Below are positions 11,001 through 21,810 of a stretch of 64,000 nucleotides of DNA, in pieces (position 1 is the first letter of the stretch; each line of letters opens with the position of its first letter). The notes below the pieces were generated by a model, which searched no databases, had not been told where the DNA came from, and saw only the letters and a list, made by a program, of their open reading frames with translations. A program made the translations under genes and the position numbers. This DNA comes from Pseudopyrenochaeta lycopersici (lineage: Eukaryota > Ascomycota > Dothideomycetes > Pleosporales > Pseudopyrenochaetaceae): the NCBI GenBank assembly GCA_003313425.1, contig NHZP01000010.1, forward strand, positions 1 through 64,000. The letters are read 5' to 3'.

Positions 11001-12473
11001 TTCCAGTAGGCTACTCCATGTCGCCTCCTTTTTTTCAAAGGGTTGAGGAGTTTCATGATCCCTTCTCGAATCCAGAGCACTTGCAGCGTGGGCCATACTA
11101 GTGGACTGGCGGCGCTTCATGCGCTCAGCCCGGGAAAGAGCTTCTCTGCCATTCCTTTTCGAGAAACTATGACTTTTGGAAGGCTCCTCAAATTCTGATG
11201 CAGTCATCAGTAGACTTTCTGCTGATTCGAACTCTTCCTCACCATCGTCTGTGATGACGGAGGCAGACTCGTCGCTCTCATCTTCCGAAATCGATTCCCA
11301 GGTTTCCAAGTTTGGAGGGCCTGATTTTAATTGGTATGCGCGCGGCTCTGCCTCCTTCGTCTTCATCTCGGGCATAAGGGACCATGCCTGGTCAAACCAC
11401 AGTTGGTGCAGCGACTCATCTTGCTCTTTGGGAAGAGACCTGCGTAGAAGGTTTTGTCGTGCGCACTTGTCCAGCCTCCAGAAGCGCACACAGAAACAGA
11501 AAACCATCTTGAAGATCCTTCTGTATCTTTGGGTAGTTGCCTTGCGACCAACCAACTCGAAAGGCGCCTTGTACGTGCGATCGGGGTATGAACTACGAAG
11601 CAGACACCGGATTGAAACATCGGTATAGCGGACTGTGTCTTCACATCGATCAAAGACTTGGTCTAGCGCTGCGACTAGAAGGCTTAGTCTATACTCATCT
11701 TCCTTGCAGCTGTACAGATCCACGCCTCCGTAGAGTCCGAGGTGCAGATTCCGCACCGTGACGACGGGGATCTGCGCGAGCTGCACGAGGAGCCTGCGCT
11801 CTGCACCAGCGAAGGTTTCCGCCCATCCAGTGCGTCGCATCCAGTTCGTGTTCAAAGCCATGTCGCAACCGCCAAGGTCATTGGTTGCATTCGTTCGACG
11901 ACGATTCATGCGTTCAAGTTCTTTAAGATGTAGCTGTTCGAGGCGCTGCAGGCGCGGTGCAGAGGTCTGTTGCAAGCTGCTGTCGACGACAGAACTGCGA
12001 GTAGCAGATGTACGATCCTGTTTCACAATCCAATAACCGTACGCCCCATTATGGTCCCAGCTTTGGAGCATCAGGCCTCGGCTGACATGATCGTGGAGCC
12101 ATGTCAAGGACTTGCGCTTCACGCCGTGCTTAGCAGATAAATGGCGACCCATAAGGTCGATGCTCGTCGTCTTATGGCCACAATGCTTACACGCATTTCC
12201 AAGGTGATTGGCAAGATAGGGATGGGGCGGAGAGTGGTCTGGTCGCAGGCGGAGCTCTCTTGGGCCTAGGATGTTGTACGGTTTGAGAAGTTCGCGTAGC
12301 TGCTTCGTTATATACCTGGAATGGTTGTGTTTTTCAACCACATGATCAGCGATGGACTTGCTGGTGCCATGCAGAGCAAATTTGCACAGGCGACAGATGA
12401 TGACTGGCTCAGGCTCGTTGACGTGGAGATTGAGCTGCTCGAGGAGCTCTCTTAATCCGAGTTGAGCCGTCAT
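8082..12473 (-). CDS. Intact OrsD-family protein with recombinase-like core and no helicase
   Basis: Uninterrupted 1463-aa frame starting at ATG 12473. Two N-terminal zinc fingers of the OrsD (DUF3505) type are present: C27-x2-C30, H44-x4-H49 and C95-x2-C98, H111-x4-H116. The central region carries GGQAPRGTEL (R749), a basic strand FRHAKSRRS, VRTYRQLVIAV (R872) and QSGHRPLQRGMSYG (H912, Y921), the order and G-H-x8-Y spacing of a tyrosine recombinase. A Ser-rich basic linker (SSSSDSSPKRR) follows, where relatives have a RecQ helicase; none is present here. The C-terminus has CxxC clusters (GCQLCYADSG, WCDLCSMTEFVC, CGFCAGRG, CARCAVP), like the module after the helicase in relatives. OrsD is named from the A. 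nidulans orsellinic cluster; no such cluster is present here. No nonsense changes are seen, unlike genes B and C. Confidence 0.85.
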   Translation of the reverse strand: MTAQLGLRELLEQLNLHVNEPEPVIICRLCKFALHGTSKSIADHVVEKHNHSRYITKQLRELLKPYNILGPRELRLRPDHSPPHPYLANHLGNACKHCGHKTTSIDLMGRHLSAKHGVKRKSLTWLHDHVSRGLMLQSWDHNGAYGYWIVKQDRTSATRSSVVDSSLQQTSAPRLQRLEQLHLKELERMNRRRTNATNDLGGCDMALNTNWMRRTGWAETFAGAERRLLVQLAQIPVVTVRNLHLGLYGGVDLYSCKEDEYRLSLLVAALDQVFDRCEDTVRYTDVSIRCLLRSSYPDRTYKAPFELVGRKATTQRYRRIFKMVFCFCVRFWRLDKCARQNLLRRSLPKEQDESLHQLWFDQAWSLMPEMKTKEAEPRAYQLKSGPPNLETWESISEDESDESASVITDDGEEEFESAESLLMTASEFEEPSKSHSFSKRNGREALSRAERMKRRQSTSMAHAASALDSRRDHETPQPFEKKEATWSSLLEDMLFRFVYFLSTEEYEDGTPSSTLLIYSSGVLGLTQGGSTFERAGNYTSKLSAMIYCVRMIILEATLPRFAHVGLGWSVRPRHGQVELLNQARGKNLCLGSPTPMNELLSLRDYGRVSSRSEGPSFRVTWSQDGQVVSWEIHSLSMAKFRQISHDSIQDTLAVCSELMYGWSPPIDLGSIRDHLADTSAGYSFVTDSANGLSESYLELSRRASLATVNGLLADDDWDDQAVRRYLELYSQMTELMMLSLYLLGGQAPRGTELSALEHCNGSSTSRGVCVYSRKMALIFRHAKSRRSTNHEFYVVRFMPDEVGRLLYYYLVFIRPFVCMLHREFHAGDIDSTLLFSLPTVPKEPLKTSVLTKALERQTTSTVGFRLSVRTYRQLVIAVTDKHIRHISEPFNRHDDRSTKADPNVAYAWQSGHRPLQRGMSYGIDGAFPDTLQPALLNIYEWASNEWHKFLQLEPAAHNACIETIEGQKRKVPSSSSDSSPKRRCTTQRTGIDSSPPNEQALLKPMPHKIGQGPWAKEVEVAFYKSTLKQAWLGCMPIFSRPSHFERDRVIEERKKILAHITSEEAELNRRFDSRHRLHGIDKEFVRWRNVGCQLCYADSGKMEPDHLLEHCNRHRSSARARQIFDWLQALELPRRSRGASWCDLCSMTEFVCADIITGVRLGDAKHEAERSYWREQAEKSLDGDGKCQMKLVVKRTIAALCAYDEHILGAFLMERLSEENGVDIMAKNQVEFWFRQRVSLGGSAVLRLLFVFEMLISAFNFRRSQPSATKSPNSSVISPLLCGYGWDNDDEVQGWHNTLKWWMGKCGFCAGRGLEDTKINHSLSNCRRGGLTQRSIRMGEAIFLEGFKAKGGCARCAVPREICDRWAKSSDGVWREQPLERCQYGRLVYDTVVGLYQCTDTRYAFDLLTTIEEEGEEEYRDLDDVDVTMWLCRKLVVANVEGTEMLRQLWVWTQMLQKARLEY

Positions 12474-12480
12474 AGCAGCT

Positions 12481-12720
12481 CTACGGCCAGTAAGAAGTAC
12501 GAGGAGTACGCAGTAAGATAGAGCTAATCAGTAAGCTGTAGTAGTCGGGGAGAAGGATGTTCGTGATAAGTTGGCAAGCAAAAGCGCGTTGACGCGTAAC
12601 ATGTGTGCGCGTAGAGAGGTCGCATGAGATGCGAGGGGGTTTGGCTGGAAGAGGCAATGACTTCCCGAAAGGGTTTAGTTTAGGAGAGGGGGGCATTCCC
12701 TAGCGGCATACCTGAGTAAA
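12481..12720. promoter_or_regulatory. 5' region of the intact OrsD-family gene
   Basis: Unmutated sequence of about 240 bp between the ATG at 12473 and the abrupt start of pyrimidine-rich satellite at about 12720. It must contain the 5' UTR and core promoter unless these lie in the satellite. No clear TATA box was identified. Confidence 0.4.
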
Positions 12721-13404
12721 ACTTCTCTCTTCTTACAACTCTAACCTCCTCTTTCTCTTACAACCCTAACCCTCCCTTTCTTACTCTACTACACTCTTAC
12801 TCCTTTTAACCTCTCCCTCTCTTCCTTACTCTTTTCTTCCTTTTTAACTCTCCCTTTTACTTCTTAACAACCCTTTTCTTCCACCTCCTCTTCTCTTCCT
12901 TAACTTTTTTCTTTTCTTTTTTACTTACTTTCCTCTTTTCTTCTTTTCTTCTTTTTACTCTTTTTCCTACTACCTTTACAACTTTACCTCTCTACTTTTT
13001 TTTTCCTCCTACTTTTCTTTACTTATTTTTTCACACTTCTACATACTCTCTACTCTCTTCTTTTTACAACCTACCTTCCTTTCTAAACTTCTTTTACTTT
13101 TTCTCTACCTCTTCTTCTAACTATTACCTTCCCTTTTTCCTCTACTTTTACCTTTCTTTTCTCTTTTTTAACTAACCCCCTTAACCTTTCCTACAACTCT
13201 AACCCTCTCCCTTACACTTTCTTCCCCCTTTTACTCTTTCCCTACCTTTCTTACTACTCTAACCCTTCTTAACCCCTACATCCCTTTACTTCTACTTTCT
13301 CTCCTCTACTCTTTACTCCTAACTCCTACCTCTCTTTTCTTTTCCTACTCTTCTTAAACCTCTACTTTTCCGCCTGTTTACCTCTCTTCCCTTACACTCT
13401 CTCC

Positions 13405-13405
<1 letters not shown>

Positions 13406-13436
<31 letters not shown>

Positions 13437-13505
13437 CTTCTTCTTCTTCTTCTTCTTCTTCTTCTTCTTCTTCTTCTTCTTCTTCTTCTTCTTCTTCTTC
13501 TTCTT

Positions 13506-13535
<30 letters not shown>
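13406..13535. repeat. (TTC)43 microsatellite
   Basis: An uninterrupted TTC/CTT run of about 130 bp inside the pyrimidine-rich block. It is perfect over its length, so it is younger than the degenerate sequence around it. GAA/TTC tracts of this length can form triplex DNA. Confidence 0.95.
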
Positions 13536-13539
<4 letters not shown>

Positions 13540-13555
13540 CTGCCTTTTACTTCTA

Positions 13556-13690
13556 CAACCCCAACTCTCCTAACTTCTACTCTCTCCTAACTTCTACTCT
13601 CTCCTAACTTCTACTCTCTCCTAACTTCTACTCTCTCCCAACTTCTACTCTCTCCTAACTTCTACTCTCTCCCAACTTCTACTCTCTCCC
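13556..13690. repeat. 17-bp minisatellite
   Basis: Seven to eight copies of TAACTTCTACTCTCTCC, with a T/C variant at the unit junction, directly after the TTC run. Confidence 0.9.
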
Positions 13691-15349
13691 TCCTTTCTTA
13701 AAAAACTAACCCTTCTTTTTCTTCTCTTTCTTTACTCTTTCCTTACTACCTTACTTTCTCTAAACACCTTACTTTTTCCTCATCCTTTTTCTACTCTTCT
13801 TTCTACTATTTAACCTCTCTCTCCCTCTCTCTAACCCCTTTCCCTTACTTCTCTTAAAACCTTAACCCTCTCCTTCTTCTAAAACCCTAACCCTCTCCCC
13901 CTCCCTCACCCTTACTCTTACTTACCCTCACCCTTACTATTACTCTCCCTCACCCTTACTCTTACTCTCCCTCACCCTCTACTCTCTTTCTTTCTCCTCT
14001 CTTTCCTACCCTTTACTCCTACTTCTATCCTCCTTCTCCCTTTTCTATCTAACAAAACTCTCTTCTCTTTTTAAACTCTTTCTCTCTTAAACTAACCCTT
14101 CTCTATTTCTACTTTTTTTTTACTCTTCTCTCTTTTCTCCTTTACTTTACTATACACTTCTTTTTACCTTCTCTCTTTAACTTACTCCTTTTCCCCTACT
14201 CTCTACTTTTCCCTACTTTTCCCTCTCTAAACCTTACTCTCTTTCTCTCAAAACCATAACCCTCTCTTTTTTTACCCTCTCCCTCTCCCTTACTCTCTTC
14301 TCAAACCATAACCCTCTTTTCTTCTATTTACTCTTTTCTTACTAAACTTATCCTTTTACTCTTTCCTCTTTTTCCTTCTCCTTTTTTTACTCTTCTCTTA
14401 CTCTTCTTTTCTCTTTTTTCTACGACTTTTACAACTTTACCCCTCTACTTTTCTTTACTTTCTCTCTCACACTTGCACCTACTCTCTACTTACTTTTTTC
14501 CTTCCTCTTCTCTTCTTCTCTACTCTACTTTCTCTACTCTCTCCTTTTTACAACTTACCTCCCTTGTTAAACTTCTTTTACTTTCTCTCTACTTCTCCTT
14601 TTTACAACTTACCTCCCTTGTTAAACTTCTTTTACTTTCTCTCTACTTCTCCTTCTAACTCTTACCTTCCCTTTTCCCTCTACTTTTAACCTTCTTTTCT
14701 CTTTCCTGCGACTCTTTTTCTTTTCTCTTTTTTCTCTTTCAACTTACCTTCTTATCCTTTCCTACAACTCTAACTCTTTTAACCTTCTAAACCCTTACTC
14801 TTACACTCTCTTAACCTCTTTCCCCTCTTCTAACACTTACTACCTTTTCTTTCCTCCTCTTCTTCTCTTTTCTTCTCTTTAACCTTCCCCCTTACCTCTT
14901 TCTTTTAACTCTAACCCTCTCCCTCTCCCTTACTCTCTTCTTTCTTTATAACCCTCTTTTAACTACTAAACTACTCTTTTCTTCTACTTACTCTTACCCT
15001 TTTTGCCTTTCTTCTTTTCTTACTAAACTAACTCGTTTTACCACTTTACCCTTTCCTTCTTCTATTTTTGCTCTTATCTTACTCTTCTTTTCTCTTCTTT
15101 CTCTTCTTCTCTTTTCTCCTACTCTACTTTCTCTACTCTCTCTACCTTCTCTTGTTTTCTCTACTTACCTCCCTTTCACAACTTTTTTAACTTTATCTTT
15201 ACCTGTCCTTCTAACTCTCACCGCCCTTTTCTCTTCTCTACAACTCTCTTCTCCCTTTTTTTTGCTTTTAACATTCCCCTTTACCTCTTTCCTACTACTC
15301 TAACCTTCTCTTTACCTCTAAAACCCTAATCCTTATTTCTTCGCCTTCT

Positions 15350-16914
15350 TCCCCTGTAATCTACTTTATTAAAACATTATACTTTTTCCTAATCTGCCTT
15401 ACTTTAAAACCTAAACCTTCTTTTACTAATATAATCCAAACTCTTCTTTCTACTTTATATCCTTACCAACCCGCTGTGTTCAGCTTCTTTTCCTGCACAG
15501 ACAGGCTCACCGCCTAACCCTTTATTTCTCCTACACCGGACGGTTTCCCCTCTTCTTCTCCTTTCCTCTTACACTAACCGGCTACCTGCCTTGTTTATCT
15601 TCTCTACGGGCCTCTTCTCTACGGCTATAACATACTACTAAACGGGTTAGGGCTACCTTTCTAATTTTAGTTCTGGCCCGAACGGAACTTTACTATTCCT
15701 TACTACTCCTAAATTCTGTCCCTGACAGCGCCGGAACTCCTCCTACCTGCACCTAACGTCTACCTACTGTCCGCCCACTCTCTACCTTCTTACCTTGCTT
15801 CTGCAACCCTTTCTTGCCCTCCATCCTTGCTGCCCTCTCTACCCTACCTTACTTACCCCTGTTTTTTATATCGCTTTATTGCCCGTAACTTCCGCCCCTG
15901 CTAGGGTCAGAACTTACTCTACCTTTTACGCCTCCCCTTCTATTACACCCTACGGGTTTCCTCTGCCCTTCGGGTTCGGGTACCCCTTCTCTCCCTCTTT
16001 CCCCTCCTTTCTTCTTATAACACCTTACGGGCCTAAACCCCTATCCCTCTGTTACGCTCCGCGTTCTACACTGGACGGGTTACCTCTCCCCTGGGATTCT
16101 TATACGGGTATTCCCCTCCTCTCCTTTAAATCTCTTTCCCTCCCTTTATTCAACTCTTCAAATCTCTCTCCCTCCCTTATTTAACTACTCTATACAATAC
16201 TTGTACGGACGTCCAACTTCTCCTGTAAATTCTTATACGGGCATCCTACTTCTCTCTGTAATCCTTGTACGAACATCTACCTTCTCCCCTAAATCCTTGT
16301 ACGGGCTTCCCTCTACTCCCCTGCAAATTCTTGTATGGGTGTTTACGTCTTCCCTGGGATTATTGTACGGGCATTAACCCCAACTCTTATTAAATAACTA
16401 TTAAAAATACTCCTTACACCCTTACAAACCCTGTACTGCTACTGCCTCTATTACGTTATACTGTACTGTTTTAAAAATGTTACTCCAGATCCTACTAGGG
16501 TCTCATGCTACTCACGTGACCCTAACCCTTTAAATACCTAACAATCCTCCTAATAATCTAACTCAACTTGTTCCCTTCAATCCCTCCCTATCGCTTCCTC
16601 CCGCTCCCTCATTGCACGATCGCCCGGAATGTCCCCCTAATAACCTTGTCCTCGTCCTCCTCGTCCTCCTCGTCCTCCTTAAACCCCAACCCCCCCGCAA
16701 CCCCATCCTCTTTTATTACCCCGTGAAAAAACTCTAGAACCTTAAACACCTCCCGTATTAACGCCACTACTAATGTCTTTATTAACACGCCCTCGTACTA
16801 ACATCTTCTCCCTGCCTTTTTTCTGTACCCCCTATCCATGATATCCATCTCAAAACTCCTGTATAACGCCTGCGGCAATTTATAATCATAACAACATAAA
16901 AACTTAACATAAAT
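15350..16914. repeat. Degenerate satellite and ~36-bp minisatellite downstream of gene B
   Basis: Pyrimidine-rich but higher in GC than the block before it. From about 15930 to 16390 a unit of about 36 bp recurs with the core TTGTACGGGC, spaced by TTCTCCCCTGTAAATCC-like sequence; ACGGGC appears about ten times. The open frame at 15795-16184 is a product of this repeat. The last 500 bp show no repeat or gene that I recognise and form the 3' flank of gene B. Confidence 0.7.
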
Positions 16915-19900
16915 CTAATCCTTCTGGAACCTCTCGCACCCTTCTCGCGCGTTCTCCGCCTGCTCGTGAACGCAATCCTCTAACTCATGTCCCCTTCTAT
17001 CTTCCCCCCACGCCCGGCATAACTGACACCCTACCCGCCACTCCTCCATCAACTCTACTAATGCCTCCACCTCTGCTGCTTCTCTGCACTGCCGCTCTAT
17101 CTCTTGCTCCGCCAACCATTTCCGCCCCCTGCCCTGCTGCTCAAACTCTATCTTTTCTGCTGTCACCCACTCCTCTTCCTGCGCCCTCCCTACCCCTAGC
17201 CTCGCGCAACGTTGACACCGCTCCTCATCCTCCTCGCACTCCCACCGCGTGTCCACCCCATCTACTCCATCCGCCCTATCCATCGCCTGGTCAATCACCT
17301 TCCGCATACACCCCTCTCCCGCAATCAAATCCTGCATCTCTGCCTCCACGTCCTTGCCAAACTTACTATACACCCTCTCTTGTCGTGTTTTCTAATACCC
17401 TCGCATGATGATTGCCTTACTCAGCTTACTATTACGCCCTGCCCGGCTACTTTCTTGTGCGTAATGCCGCATCTTGCGGATTATGCCTATGTGAACTACC
17501 GCGCGGATCGTCGGCGCATCAATCCCTAACCCTAACGCGTTGGTCGCTGTGAACACCTGCTGTTGTCCACTAGTTAATTGTTTAACAATCTCCTTCTTCT
17601 CTTCAATACTGCTAACTTCCCGATAGTAACAAACGGCCCCTAACTTCTTAGCCATGTCTTTTGTTCGCTTCACTAAACCGCAATACACAATAACCTGGCT
17701 GGGCAACGGGTACTTATTCTTTAAATCCTCCACCAAATGCTGGACTGCTTGCTGCTCGTCAGCTGTGTCGTACGCATGTACTCGATATCGGATGTTCTTA
17801 CGCGTCGTCTGTCCGCGGAACCACTGGCACTGCCTCTTAGACGGTAATCCTATCACGTCAATGAACTGCTGCTCTTCACTGGGCCGCAATGTCGCCGTTA
17901 AATACACCATCTGTGTCTCTACTTAAACTAAACTTCTTAACTTCAATATCCGGCTACGGAAACCGTCCAACGAATCTAATACGGCATGACACTCGTCCAC
18001 CATAATCCGATCTAAACGTCCCATTAACCGCTGTCGGGTGATGTAATCGCCAAACATCTCGCCCACCGCTGCCTCAGGCGTTACAAACATGACTTGCGCG
18101 GACTCGTGCGGCCGTCAACTGTTCCATTCTGCACTAACAATGCCCAACTGCTCGCACCGCTCTTTCATGTCGAACCGCAATGCAACCAACAGAACAATCA
18201 CGATCGTTACCCCAGTAGACACCGACGCTAGCAACATAAACAACACGCTCTTGCCGGCCCCTGTGCCCATGATGGCTACTACTGGGCTCTTATGCTGCAT
18301 AATCGCTTGGATGGCTGGCCTTTGGACGCTGCGGAATTCGGCCTAGTCCCCTACTAAATTCTTCAACTCAGCGTCTACGTCCACCAACCGCATCATCTTC
18401 TACCGACGGTATTCTTCCTCTACTGCTTCTTTACGGGCTGCTGCTGCCTGCGTGCCTTTCCGCAGTTTCATTGACATGGTGGACGGAATCTGCAAAAACG
18501 CATGCCACTCCATGCTGGCCAAACGTAACCCGACCCTCTTCGCCTCGACGCTGAACATGGCCTCCGTGACGGGTCGTCCGTATATGCCGCCGGCCATGCG
18601 GCTGCCGTAACCTGTCTGGATGTCGAAAAACTCATCTTTGTTTTCTGAACCGTTACTGTCCTCGTCGGCGTCTAAAAATGCCTTAACCGCGGCCCGGTTG
18701 TGAATGTATCAACAGTACATCGCCTTGGTGCCATGTCTCCACGCCTGCACATTTAACTTAACACCCATATGCGGCAACGATGCTTTCTGCATCGCGTGCT
18801 TGACCCGGTTAGTGTTCCACAACTCTATAGGGCGCTGCTGGTCGTCTGGTTGCTCTGTATCGTCACCCGACTCAGCCCCCTCTTCCCACAAATCCTGGCT
18901 CGCTCGACCGACGCTACAGCATCTGCTGTCTCTCTTTGCGCTCTTACTGCGGCACTAGACGCTCTCGGCACCGCGTCTTCTTTTCCTCTCGGGTTTCTGC
19001 CAACCCTGCTCCGGCTGGGGCTCCCACATATATGCGCTCGTGTCTACCGCCTTACCACGAACCGCCCCCTCGATCTAGTGCTAAAACGGGCTGGCGAACC
19101 ACAAATAATAAACGACTAATTCGCCTACTTCGCGTGGTAAATATTAGTGGATTACTTTACCGTTGCCTGACTGTCCAATATTCTTGTGATATTTAGTAAC
19201 AAACACTACCAACCCATCTTCGATAAAAATTCCTCGACTGTCACCATTCGCGCTATTTTTGTATTTGACCGTCACCAACTCCGTCGCCCGCGCTAGTGCA
19301 CCTCCTGTCATATAGACTAACGCTGCCAACTTGTGTCGGGCTTCTTTCATGGCTTGCCCGTATGCCTGTATGCGGTCCCGTAACCACACCACGCTTCCAC
19401 CTCTGGGTAACGCCGCCCGTGTCACCTCAACGTCGATAAAACTATTTTGTATGGCCTTTTCCTTCTGTACCCGCTGCGCTAACCACTGCTTAGGATCATC
19501 TACGCTTGTGGCATTTTTGTTGCGCGGGTCTTCCATGAAACTCCACCCAACCCGCTGCTCGGCTGCATTGTCGACCAACCTTGCCCAATCGATAACTGGC
19601 AACGCCGTTGTGTCTTTAGCTATCGCGCCCTCGTCGTCTATCTGCAACAACATTAAATCCCTTACAATCTATTATCGTGTGCTAGCCATTGTGCCGTAGA
19701 TCATCGACCGCATTTGCGGCATGCTAAACCGGATGTTACGGTACAACAACGTATCGCCGTTCCAATCGACCACTCCCTCTGCGTTCGTGTTGTACCGGAT
19801 GTGGAATCCAAATGCCTTCAACCGCTGTATATAATCAATAGGCGTTAGCTTGCCATTGTAATCGGTCAACGTCATAAACCGCTGGGCCATCTCCTGCACC

Positions 19901-21327
19901 AAATGGAAATAGCTTGGTGCCATGGCTTTTGCATCTTCTGCTCCCCAACCCTCAGCCATTAACTTGCCTACTTCTTGCTGCCGCAACTGGGTCGACTTGT
20001 ACAACACCAACATGCGTGATGTGTTGACGATAGCGGCCTGCTTGGGCGTGTATACCAACAGGCTCAACCAACCGTCCTCGGCGCTGATCCCCAACACGGC
20101 CATACCACTAATCAACGCGCTCGTGTACTCACTGTCGCCCAAAAAATGGTCCAACAATGCTAACATGAACTACAACACATAGCCCTCTAATTCCTCCTCC
20201 TGCGTCTCGTCCAACCTCTCCTCGTCGCCCTCGCCGTCCAACTCCATCTCCTCAAACCAATCCTCCTCCTGGTCCCGCCCTACGATCATCTTGATCTTTT
20301 GCAACCACATATCCTGCCTGCCACTGATGTGATACGGCGGTCTCTTTCCTTCCACCTCCACGTCGTCGTTGCGGCTGCTGACAACGGGCAACTCGTGGGT
20401 CCGCCAAATGTATGAAATAATCTCCAACCACCAATTGCTGTACCTGACCATTGTTTTTCCTGTTTGCTGCGCATTGAACGGCTTCTCGTTGCCCTTGCCA
20501 CCAAACTCTCGCCGATTGATGTACATCATGGCTGGTAACCCGACCACACTTGCCTTGGACGCCTGCTGTGCCCGCCACATAACCATGCGTGCTGCCCAAC
20601 ATACCTCGTACAATGCGCGCTCCTTGGTCGTGGGCTTTGTCGCCATTGTTAACAACCAATCACGCTTCAACCCTTTCAAATGTCGGGCCCAACCCGCTCG
20701 ATCCAACCACTTGCTAAAATCGTACCGGTCGTCGTTAGCTTAGATAGTAGAATTCTTCTTCTCTTCCAACTCCTCTAACTAGGCTGTGGCCTGGACCAAC
20801 GACTCCTTAATCGCCCGGCTTACGTCCACGTCCGCGTCGCCTGTGTGCTAGGCCTCTGTAGCTGCGCTAACCTTAAACAATCGGCCCATCTTACTGGTGT
20901 TTTGGAACTTTTAGCATGACACGGTTGCCCACATGGTTCGCGTGCCTGACGGACGCCCTGGCTTCGGCCGACTGTCCCCCTTCCAACCATGCTCTTGTCG
21001 ACAATGCTCTTAGATACGTTTGATGCTACGATTAACGTACGGGCACTGCTAGCAACGCAATCCGTCGTGGTACACCGGCAAATGGGGCAACGGGCTGGAC
21101 TCTGGGCTGGGGTAAACAACCTCGTCTTAGGTCATAGCCCATTGTTACAATGATGCCTCTGCCTGTACTACCTCAACGATTTCCCAACGTGTCCTGCAAA
21201 CATATTCCTAATACTTGGTGTCTAAATAGGTCTTCAACTGGGATTTAATAACACCCTGTTGGTGGCTCTTACATACGGCGATGCGCTGTGCTGGCAAATA
21301 CTCAAAAATGCTGGTAAACTGCTCCAT
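16915..21327 (-). pseudogene. OrsD - recombinase-like - RecQ helicase, decayed (gene B)
   Basis: ATG at 21327 and TAG at 16915 are in the same frame, 1471 codons apart, with 22 internal stops and no frameshift: twenty TAG/TAA and two TGA (18115, 18709). Order: OrsD fingers (VCKSHQQGVI at ~21270; QCPYVN and EHCRQEHG at ~21040-20990); recombinase-like core with TGGALARATELVTV (~19315), NVQAWRHGTKAMYC (~18740) and QTGYGSRMAGGIYG (~18600), where the expected His of G-H-x8-Y is Tyr; RecQ helicase with GTGAGKS (Walker A, ~18260), MVDECHAV (DECH, ~18000), VYLTATLRP (~17900) and the helicase-C end ALGLGIDAP...SSRAGR (~17440-17500); C-terminal Cys module (CQRCAR, GCQLCRAW). It was once functional and is now inactive through C-to-T changes. 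Confidence 0.85.
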
Positions 21328-21339
21328 TGTATTAATCTA

Positions 21340-21810
21340 CATAGACAATATATACTCTATAAAATTGCCCTTTCTCTTCCTTATATAGTTGCAATCCTCG
21401 CGGTCGTTCTAACGGAAATTACTGTACTTCAATGAACTTTCTTTTTATAATGCCTTGTCTATCACGCTGTCGGACTCTCCCCCGGGCACTTTGTATAGTG
21501 TCTCGAAACCCTAATCTTGGCATTGTTACTCAACTTAAACGCGCACGGCCTACCCTAACAACCACAAAAACCATTACACTTTTCATTAAATATCTCACGA
21601 CATACTTGTCCAATCGTCATGAAAGTTGGTTCAATCAACGCAACGGAGTTAGATGCATTAGACTGTGAAGTTGCAGCGCAATCCACGCAAGTTCAGACCT
21701 TAATCCCATTGATATTATCGACCTTAGGGATTAAGGCCCCAACTGCTAGGGTTTTTCAGGGGATTAACCCCAAAAACGACCTTAATCCCTTCGGTCTTTG
21801 CTGTTAGCCA
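21340..21810. other. 5' flank of gene B with palindromic segment
   Basis: Unmutated spacer upstream of gene B. TATATAG occurs at about 21393. Near 21725-21800 are overlapping inverted motifs (CCTTAGGGATTAAGG and AGGGGATTAACCCC) that resemble the hairpin cluster at 7600-7695. No gene is supported; the short frames at 21432-21807 lack recognisable features. Confidence 0.5.

Larger units (their letters stand above)
12720..15350. repeat. Long C+T-rich satellite block
   Basis: About 2.6 kb in which the plus strand is overwhelmingly C and T, made of degenerate units with CTCTCT, TTTACTC and ACAACTCTAACCCTC motifs. AACCCTAACCCT-like stretches occur but are not regular telomere repeats. A duplicated ~70-bp segment (CTTTTTACAACTTACCTCC core) lies at about 14540-14660. 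Open frames here are low-complexity artefacts. Confidence 0.85.

Noticed and set aside
8082..12473. Orsellinic-type secondary metabolite cluster suggested by the OrsD name
   Set aside because: No polyketide synthase or other cluster genes are in the window; the OrsD/DUF3505 domain is widespread in fungal repeat-associated proteins.
12720..13950. Telomere repeats (AACCCTAACCCTC stretches)
   Set aside because: The motif occurs only sporadically in irregular CT-rich sequence; there is no run of CCCTAA units. At most it is subtelomere-like.
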